From Bacteroidales bacterium (lineage in GTDB: Bacteria; Bacteroidota; Bacteroidia; Bacteroidales; UBA932): DNA of 5,011 bases. This document shows positions 1-5,011 of the stretch, one piece after another. The number at the start of each line of letters is the position of its first letter. Positions within the stretch are counted from its first letter, which is position 1. Under the pieces are notes generated by a model. It had not been told where the DNA came from. It ran no database searches and saw nothing but the letters and a program-made list of their open reading frames with translations. Location: assembly GCA_017551215.1 (NCBI GenBank), contig JAFZMA010000070.1, forward strand, positions 1-5,011. Reading direction: 5' to 3'. A program made the position numbers and the translations under genes.

Positions 1-1
1 A

Positions 2-217
2 GAGGTTCCTGCATCAAAGACAATGACATTCTATATTCCTTTCCTGGCAGATTATAACAAGGAGTTTGGTCCTGCCGGAGGTGCCCAGATTAGAATATCT
101 GTGGATACATATAATTCTACGGACCAACAGCGTGTTGTTTCATTTACCAATACTCTGACGCAGACTATTCCGGTACAAACCGGCAAGATGTATTCTGTTA
201 GCGGAACTCTTAATTAG
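2..217 (+). CDS. C-terminal fragment of an unrecognised, probably beta-rich (surface?) protein
   Basis: The reading frame is open from the window edge (first full codon GAG at 2) to a TAG at 215-217, giving 71 residues of a gene that starts upstream. The ATG at 23 is therefore probably internal: the codons before it (EVPASKT) read on without a stop and match the style of what follows. The fragment alternates hydrophobic and polar residues (TFYIPFLADY, AQIRISVDTY, YSVSGTLN), as in beta-strands. It has no cysteines and ends in an apparent final strand. Such tails are common in Bacteroidetes lipoproteins and fimbrillin-like surface proteins, but no diagnostic motif is present, so that idea is inference only. 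A strong terminator follows 40 bases after the stop, so this is the last gene of its transcript. The coding call is firm; the function is unknown. Confidence 0.75.
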   Translation, partial: EVPASKTMTFYIPFLADYNKEFGPAGGAQIRISVDTYNSTDQQRVVSFTNTLTQTIPVQTGKMYSVSGTLN

Positions 218-256
218 CATTTGCAGACGTTAGCTTTTATTACGGAGATTATAGAA

Positions 257-299
257 CATTGCGGAATCACCAAGTGCAGGTGGTTCCGCAATGCTTTTT
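257..299 (+). terminator. Intrinsic (Rho-independent) terminator of the upstream gene
   Basis: A 15-bp stem is formed by 257-271 (CATTGCGGAATCACC) and 279-293 (GGTGGTTCCGCAATG), complementary except for one position that would be a U-G wobble in RNA. The loop is seven bases (272-278). One C and then five T (295-299) follow. A stem this long followed at once by a T tract, 40 bases after a stop codon, is a classic terminator on the plus strand. Confidence 0.9.
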
Positions 300-367
300 G
301 GTGCATTGCTGAGGCGGATTTACAGCTGGGCGGGAGCAATCTCGCCCGCTTCTTTGCAGGGGGGAGA

Positions 368-406
368 GGTTGGAATCGCCGAGGCGGGCGGTTGGCATCG
401 CTGAGG
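368..406. repeat. Two 17-bp direct repeats, period 22
   Basis: GGTTGGAATCGCCGAGG (368-384) and GGTTGGCATCGCTGAGG (390-406) match at 15 of 17 positions. A third partial copy of the second half, ATTGCTGAGGCGG, lies at 305-317. The string GAGGCGG followed by GGTTGGC recurs in the tRNA leader (1815-1826), so this may be a small dispersed repeat family. Its function is unknown. Confidence 0.5.
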
Positions 407-440
407 AAACAAAACAATCTTCTGGGATTGAATTTTACAC

Positions 441-469
441 CAAAAATCAATCTTTCAAGATTGTTTTTG
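441..469. terminator. AT-rich bidirectional hairpin, possible terminator
   Basis: CAATCTT (448-454) and AAGATTG (457-463) are perfect inverted arms around TC. They are extended outward by AAAAA (442-446) and TTTTT (464-468) with one unpaired T (447). The hairpin therefore ends in a T run whichever strand is read, which suits a terminator for both directions. It would shield the upstream gene from minus-strand transcripts leaving the RAYT region. The stem core is short and the loop very tight, so the call is moderate. Confidence 0.45.
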
Positions 470-530
470 TATACTTGAAACCTCAAAGCCTATTGTCCGG
501 AGGTTTTAGTGGGATGACCACGTTCCTTGG

Positions 531-624
531 GGAGTCCATGTCCACCAAGAGAGTTGCAGACCTGGGCTGAAAAAGCCGGGTTTTTGGTCCAGGTCCCACA
601 GAGAAATTGCAGACCTGGGCTGAT
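531..624 (+). repeat. Left REP-like array (94-bp direct repeat, two hairpin units)
   Basis: This copy matches 1582-1675 at 91 of 94 bases, with differences at 539, 579 and 584. It contains two related 36-bp units (535-570 and 588-623, 28 of 36 identical, 53 bp apart), each ending in TTGCAGACCTGGGCTGA. In each unit a left arm (534-542 GTCCATGTC; 587-595 GTCCAGGTC) faces GACCTGGGC (559-567; 612-620) across a 16-base loop. The arm of the first unit has a mismatch at 539 that the right-hand copy lacks. Between the units lies AAAAAGCCGGGTTTTT, itself nearly palindromic. GGAG (531-534) sits at the foot of the first hairpin, reminiscent of the GTAG/GGAG foot of classical REPs; that parallel is inference. 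Confidence 0.85.
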
Positions 625-714
625 TGTTTGGAGATTAGGATAGCAAGAATTTCTTCCTTTTTTATATCTTCGTGCAAAGAAGCCCGTTGTCCGATGTTTT
701 TAATATTAAGGACA

Positions 715-1569
715 ATGGAAAATATTCTATGGTTAGTTACGTCAGAGCATTTGAAAAACAGGCTCTGGTTCAAGGATGATGAAGATTTCAAGGCAGGGAT
801 GAACTATGTGGCGCTTCTTGCCTCAACACAACCAGCTCAAATTATGGCGTTTGTTTTAATGTCTAACCACGTGCATTTTGTGGTGGGCGGAAGTAAAAAG
901 GACGCACTCGGTTTTGTTACCCGTTTCAAAAAATTGTACTCTCAGTATTACCGTAGCAAATATTCTTTCAAACAATTACTTCGGGGCAATGGGGTGAATA
1001 TTAAAGAGTTGTCGGTTGGCGACGAGTCTTTTGAAAAAGCAGTAGCATACGTTCAAATGAATCCAGTTGCAGCAAACATTTGTGTCCATCCCTCTGGCTA
1101 TCCCTGGGGTACGGGGAGCACTTTCTTTAGCGATAGACAACATTCTGGAAAGTTCTTCTCCGATTTAAGCCAGGCGGACCGAAAACACATGCTTCACAGC
1201 AAACGGAAGCTTCCTCCTCAATATGCTGTGGATGGAAGAGGTGTCATAAGTCCGTTTTCATATATAGATGTCAATTTCGTTGAGTCGGTATTCAGGACGC
1301 CCAAAAGGATGAGTTACTTTTTAAGCAAATCCTCAAAGGCACGAACGGTTGCTAAGCTACCGACGTTTAGCGATAAGACGATACTGATGGCTGTCAAGGA
1401 ACTATGCATTTCTATGTATAACAAGCCTGACTTGTCTTTTTTGGAAGATCCTCAAAGAGCCGATATTCTGCGACAGATCCAATATAGATTTTCGGCAGAT
1501 CCCAATCAAATTGCCAGAGTTGTTGGCATTCCTTACGCAACTGTAGCAACGTTGATAGATTCCTTCTAA
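715..1569 (+). CDS. REP-associated tyrosine transposase (RAYT; Y1/IS200-like HUH transposase)
   Basis: The product is a 284-residue single-strand DNA transposase of the Y1_Tnp (IS200/TnpA_REP) family, expected to nick and join REP hairpins through a covalent 5'-phosphotyrosine. The HUH metal-binding pair is His52-Val-His54 in LMSNHVHFVV. The likely nucleophile is Tyr112 in AYVQMNP, followed by the family hallmark NPVAA...GYPWGTGS (116-135). The N-terminus (ENILWLVTSEHLKNRLWF) aligns by eye with the usual RAYT start, where the first strand leads to a xxLFxDxxDF element. Residues about 240-284, including QIARVVGIPYATV, look like a helix-turn-helix tail common in Bacteroidetes RAYTs. ATG 715 was chosen because families start right there and AAGGA lies just upstream. 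ATG 694 would add seven residues, and a TTG at 607 lies inside the REP repeat and is unlikely. All key residues are present, so the gene looks intact. It seems more A+T-rich than fabD and nifJ, which fits acquired DNA. Confidence 0.88.
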   Translation: MENILWLVTSEHLKNRLWFKDDEDFKAGMNYVALLASTQPAQIMAFVLMSNHVHFVVGGSKKDALGFVTRFKKLYSQYYRSKYSFKQLLRGNGVNIKELSVGDESFEKAVAYVQMNPVAANICVHPSGYPWGTGSTFFSDRQHSGKFFSDLSQADRKHMLHSKRKLPPQYAVDGRGVISPFSYIDVNFVESVFRTPKRMSYFLSKSSKARTVAKLPTFSDKTILMAVKELCISMYNKPDLSFLEDPQRADILRQIQYRFSADPNQIARVVGIPYATVATLIDSF

Positions 1570-1581
1570 GGTTTTGTGGCT

Positions 1582-1675
1582 GGAGTCCAGGTCCACCAAG
1601 AGAGTTGCAGACCTGGGCTGAAAAAGCCGAGTTTGTGGTCCAGGTCCCACAGAGAAATTGCAGACCTGGGCTGAT
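1582..1675 (+). repeat. Right REP-like array (94-bp direct repeat)
   Basis: This is the second copy of the 531-624 array, in the same orientation. Its first unit has perfect hairpin arms: GTCCAGGTC (1585-1593) with GACCTGGGC (1610-1618), including one wobble, across a 16-base loop. The second unit is at 1639-1674. The central AAAAAGCCGGG palindrome of the left copy is degraded here (changes at 1630 and 1635). Seen from the minus strand, the first hairpin comes only a few bases after the tRNA 3' end, so it may act in tRNA 3'-trailer processing or termination (inference). Confidence 0.85.
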
Positions 1676-1678
1676 GTG

Positions 1679-1750
1679 TACCCCCGAGGCGAATCGAACG
1701 CCTATCAATGGAACCGGAATCCATCGTTTTATCCGTTAAACTACGGGGGC
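1679..1750 (-). tRNA. trnR: tRNA-Arg, anticodon CCG
   Basis: The minus strand folds into a complete 72-nt cloverleaf. The acceptor stem is GCCCCCG (1750-1744) with CGGGGGU, where the first pair is G-U. The D stem is GUUU/AAAC. The anticodon stem is AUGGA/UCCAU with loop UUCCGGU, giving U33 and anticodon CCG (34-36), which reads CGG codons. The variable loop is UGAU, and the T arm is AGGCG-UUCGAUU-CGCCU. The discriminator is A at 1679. CCA is not encoded, since CACA follows, as is usual in Bacteroidota. It is transcribed away from fabD and toward the RAYT unit. A matching promoter lies about 110 bases upstream. Confidence 0.96.
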
Positions 1751-1756
1751 GGGGCT

Positions 1757-1834
1757 GTGTCCGGAAGTGTCCGGGAGTGTCCGGTTGGGCCAGTCGGGTC
1801 GGTTGGGGCCGGTTGAGGCGGTTGGCCTGTTGGG
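1757..1834. repeat. GC-rich short tandem repeats in the tRNA leader
   Basis: Two adjoining runs are visible. GTGTCCGG occurs three times at a 10-base period (1757, 1767, 1777). GGTTG-type units follow at 1783, 1801, 1811 and 1820, with a shorter GTTGGG at 1829; the spacing is 9-10 bases from 1801 on. On the minus strand this would give a C/A-rich leader (CCAACC, CCGGACAC) for the tRNA transcript. No protein-coding reading makes sense. The roughly helical period could reflect protein binding or simple slippage; the sequence does not decide. Confidence 0.65.
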
Positions 1835-1859
1835 ACTTTTTCCGGGACAAATCCGTGGA

Positions 1860-1891
1860 CAAAGTTATAAATATTCTTATCTTTGCCCAAA
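1860..1891 (-). promoter_or_regulatory. Bacteroidetes-type promoter for tRNA-Arg
   Basis: On the minus strand a TTTG -33 element (1891-1888) is followed after exactly 20 bases by TAACTTTG (1867-1860), matching the Bacteroidetes consensus TAnnTTTG at -7. Transcription would begin near 1853, giving a leader of about 100 nt before the tRNA 5' end at 1750. Spacing and both elements fit the consensus; use in vivo is inferred. Confidence 0.65.
1878..1885 (+). promoter_or_regulatory. -7 element of the likely fabD promoter
   Basis: TATCTTTG fits the Bacteroidetes -7 consensus TAnnTTTG. At the expected -33 position (about 1854-1857) only CGTG/GTGG-like bases are found, so the upstream element is weak. 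Start of transcription would be near 1892, giving a leader of about 73 nt before the fabD ATG at 1965. The element lies inside the 20-base spacer of the oppositely directed tRNA promoter, so polymerase probably cannot hold both at once. Confidence 0.55.
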
Positions 1892-1910
1892 TACAGAATT
1901 TATTCTGTAT
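1891..1910. promoter_or_regulatory. Perfect 9+9-bp inverted repeat, possible operator
   Basis: ATACAGAAT (1891-1899) and ATTCTGTAT (1902-1910) are exact inverted copies separated by TT. The element starts at the predicted fabD transcription start and touches the -33 box of the tRNA promoter. It could be an operator for a dimeric repressor, or a small hairpin at the extreme 5' end of fabD mRNA. It lacks a T tract, so it is not a usual terminator. The cognate regulator is unknown. Confidence 0.5.
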
Positions 1911-1964
1911 GCTTGCATTAGAAGTTTGCGTTTAACAAATTTGTAAATACTAAAACCTGATAAT

Positions 1965-2957
1965 ATGAAAGCATTTGTTTTTCCTGGCCAGGGGGCGCAG
2001 TTTACGGGAATGGGCAAGGATCTGTACGAGAGTCTGGATCTTGCCAGAGAGTTGTTTGAGAGGGCAAACGAGATTCTTGGCTGGAGGATTTCTGACGTGA
2101 TGTTTACGGGCAGTGCAGAGGACCTGAAACAGACAAAGGTTACTCAGCCTGCTATTTTCATTCATTCTGTTGTGCTGGCCAAGTGCTTGGCGCAGAGCGA
2201 GGAAGGAAGCCCGTTCAGGGTTAGGGCCGCGGAGGCTGGCATTCCGGGTTTCTGCCCGGATATGGTTGCCGGACATTCCCTTGGGGAGTTTTCCGCGTTG
2301 ACAGCTGCCGGAGCTCTGAGCTTTGAGGAGGGTCTTACGCTGGTTTCCAAACGTGCGTTCGCAATGCAGAAGGCTTGCGAGCTGAAGCCGTCTACGATGG
2401 CCGCTGTGATTGGCATGGAGGACAAGGTTATTGAAGAGGTTTGCGCAGAGGTTACTGCAAGAGGGTGTTGCCAAGATGCTGCAGGGGATTGCTGTGCTTC
2501 GGCGGAGAAAGGTTGCGGGGTGGTTGTAGCGGCAAACTACAACTCGCACGGACAGGTGGTTATCAGTGGTGATATCGATGCTGTAGCAGCTGCCGGGGCA
2601 ATTCTGAAGGAGAAGGGAGCACGCAGGGTGCTTCCGCTGCAGGTGGGTGGCGCGTTCCATTCCCCGCTGATGGATCCGGCAAGGGTCGAACTGTCGGAGG
2701 CTATTGAGAAGGCTGTGATTGTGAAGCCAATATGCCCGGTTTACCAGAATGTGGATGCCTTGCCGCACACAGATCCGGAGGAAATCAAGAAGAATCTTCT
2801 TATCCAACTTACCAATCCGGTAAGATGGGCGCAGATAGTGGAGAAGATGGTTGAGGACGGCGCAGACGAGTTCATAGAGCTGGGACCGGGAGCAGTTCTC
2901 CAGGGTCTTGCAAAGAAACTTACTCCGGCAGAAACAAAGATCACGGGTCTTCAGTAA
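1965..2957 (+). CDS. fabD: Malonyl-CoA:ACP transacylase (FabD) with two insertions
   Basis: The product is 330 residues. It moves the malonyl group from CoA to acyl carrier protein, which supplies extender units for cytoplasmic type II fatty-acid synthesis. The oxyanion-loop motif GQGAQ is at 8-12. The nucleophile is Ser105 in GHSLGEFSA, and the carboxylate-binding arginine is Arg130 (LVSKRAFAMQ). The partner histidine is His232 in GGAFHSPLM. Further family motifs are VYQNVDA (about 259-265), NPVRW (284-288) and the closing ELGPGAVLQGL (305-315). ATG 1965 is chosen because the family begins with this M-x-FxFPGQG start. At 330 residues it is longer than the roughly 290-310 usual for the family. 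The extra length falls at about 77-96, just before the active-site loop, and at about 160-186, a Cys-rich segment. Its own promoter lies upstream, and nifJ downstream appears separately transcribed. No frameshift is seen. Confidence 0.95.
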   Translation: MKAFVFPGQGAQFTGMGKDLYESLDLARELFERANEILGWRISDVMFTGSAEDLKQTKVTQPAIFIHSVVLAKCLAQSEEGSPFRVRAAEAGIPGFCPDMVAGHSLGEFSALTAAGALSFEEGLTLVSKRAFAMQKACELKPSTMAAVIGMEDKVIEEVCAEVTARGCCQDAAGDCCASAEKGCGVVVAANYNSHGQVVISGDIDAVAAAGAILKEKGARRVLPLQVGGAFHSPLMDPARVELSEAIEKAVIVKPICPVYQNVDALPHTDPEEIKKNLLIQLTNPVRWAQIVEKMVEDGADEFIELGPGAVLQGLAKKLTPAETKITGLQ

Positions 2958-2961
2958 ATGC

Positions 2962-2995
2962 GGCTTGCCTCTTGATTACGGAGAGATGAGAAGCC
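2962..2995 (+). terminator. Weak hairpin after fabD
   Basis: GGCTT (2962-2966) plus CTC (2969-2971) can pair with GAG (2988-2990) plus AAGCC (2991-2995), leaving a two-base bulge and a 16-base loop. C and G rather than T follow, so it is not a normal intrinsic terminator. TCCGGTT (3004-3010) and AACCGGA (3030-3036) form another long-range inverted repeat nearby. Either may mark the end of the fabD mRNA, but neither is compelling. Confidence 0.25.
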
Positions 2996-3053
2996 CCCGG
3001 AGGTCCGGTTTCACTGGCAAATTGCGTTTAACCGGAAAGCTATGGCAAATATC

Positions 3054-3085
3054 TTTGATAATGCCCTTTTAATTTGTTATCTTTG
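3054..3085 (+). promoter_or_regulatory. Bacteroidetes-type promoter for nifJ
   Basis: TTTG (3054-3057), a 20-base spacer and TATCTTTG (3078-3085) match the Bacteroidetes -33/-7 consensus exactly. Transcription would begin near 3092, leaving an untranslated leader of about 105 nt before the ATG at 3198. The -33 TTTG is itself part of a second TATCTTTG (3050-3057), for which no -33 element at proper distance is seen. The leader shows a small hairpin (CGCC 3088-3091 with GGCG 3096-3099), an A-rich end and no clear Shine-Dalgarno sequence. No known riboswitch is recognisable. Confidence 0.75.
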
Positions 3086-3188
3086 AGCGCCCGATGGCGT
3101 TGATTTTCTGAAGCAATATTCTCATTGTCACGCGATTGGCGTATTTAGACACTTGTAGGAAGAAAACAACAACAAAGCATATAACTGA

Positions 3189-5011
<1,823 letters not shown>

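Larger units (their letters stand above)
300..530. other. Non-coding stretch between terminator and REP array
   Basis: No convincing gene is seen here. The short open frames on both strands have no family resemblance and cross the terminator or the REP repeats. The stretch holds a GC-rich hairpin (328-334 with 341-347, stem GGGCGGG/CTCGCCC with one wobble, followed by GCTTCTTT), a pair of 17-bp repeats (368-406) and an AT-rich palindromic hairpin (441-469). A short string near 501-512 (AGGTTTTAGTGG) resembles 1569-1579 (AGGTTTTGTGG), just before the other REP array. The REP homology may therefore extend weakly leftward of 531. Confidence 0.5.
531..1675 (+). mobile_element. REPtron-like unit: RAYT gene between two REP-like arrays
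   Basis: The unit consists of a 94-bp repeat (531-624), a REP-associated tyrosine transposase gene (715-1569) and a second copy of the same repeat in the same orientation (1582-1675). The stop codon is only 12 bases from the right repeat. No obvious target-site duplication is seen outside the repeats: 527-530 CTTGG-like bases differ from the GTGT after 1675. It lacks the inverted ends of DDE insertion sequences, which fits the single-strand HUH mechanism. Known RAYTs are usually single copy and are thought to spread REP sequences rather than to behave as selfish insertion sequences. Whether this unit moves as a whole is not shown. Confidence 0.7.

Noticed and set aside
214..570. Several short open frames on both strands after the first gene
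   Set aside because: They cross the strong terminator and the REP hairpins, overlap one another and show no recognisable protein features.
607..714. Longer RAYT N-terminus beginning at TTG 607
   Set aside because: The start would lie inside the REP repeat, and the added 36 residues do not resemble a RAYT N-terminus. ATG 715 gives the family-like start.
531..1675. CRISPR array or group II intron as explanation for the repeats
   Set aside because: There are only two units per flank at a 53-bp period, with an identical spacer in both flanks, and no reverse transcriptase or cas genes. The HUH transposase explains the setting better.
1679..1750. tRNA truncated or recoded by the neighbouring element
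   Set aside because: All stems pair fully and the discriminator base is intact, so the gene appears functional.
1708..1935. Plus-strand 75-codon open frame
   Set aside because: It runs through the antisense of tRNA-Arg, the GC-rich repeats and both promoters, and its translation is composition-driven.
1950..2807. Long minus-strand open frame (285 codons) opposite fabD
   Set aside because: It overlaps a clear FabD with all catalytic motifs, and its translation is a low-complexity, His/Cys/Arg-rich string with no family resemblance.

Overview
The window looks like chromosomal DNA of a member of Bacteroidota, most likely Bacteroidales. Three things point there. Two intergenic regions carry the Bacteroidetes sigma-ABfr promoter layout (TTTG, about 20 bp, TAnnTTTG). 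Start codons lack clear Shine-Dalgarno sequences. FabD, the pyruvate:ferredoxin oxidoreductase (PFOR) and the REP-associated transposase all read like Bacteroidales family members. No plasmid, phage or CRISPR signal is visible. The species cannot be named from this sequence.

Layout. (1) 2-217: the last 71 codons of an unrecognised, probably beta-rich protein, followed by a strong intrinsic terminator (257-299). (2) 300-530: a non-coding stretch with short GC-rich repeats and an AT-rich bidirectional hairpin. (3) 531-1675: a REPtron-like unit, in which a REP-associated tyrosine transposase (RAYT, single-Tyr HUH family) sits between two 94-bp direct repeats that match at 91 of 94 positions. Each repeat holds two hairpin-forming REP-like units. 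(4) 1679-1750, minus strand: tRNA-Arg(CCG), whose 3' end lies three bases from the right-hand REP array. (5) 1751-1964: a divergent control region with GC-rich short repeats in the tRNA leader, overlapping back-to-back promoters for the tRNA and fabD, and a perfect 9+9-bp inverted repeat at the predicted fabD transcription start. (6) 1965-2957: fabD, malonyl-CoA:ACP transacylase, carrying two insertions, one of them Cys-rich. (7) 2958-3197: an intergenic region with a textbook Bacteroidetes promoter and a leader of about 105 nt. (8) 3198 to the window end: the first 604 codons of nifJ (PFOR), in frame and intact.

How the parts relate. fabD (malonyl loading for fatty-acid synthesis) and nifJ (pyruvate to acetyl-CoA plus reduced ferredoxin) are both core metabolic genes on the plus strand. 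They have separate promoters, so they are neighbours rather than one clear operon. The RAYT/REP unit is the accessory part and the best candidate for unusual biology. I see no evidence of a wholly new defence or mobile system. The points most worth checking are the REP-RAYT-tRNA arrangement, the Cys-rich FabD insert and the overlapping divergent promoters with their palindrome.
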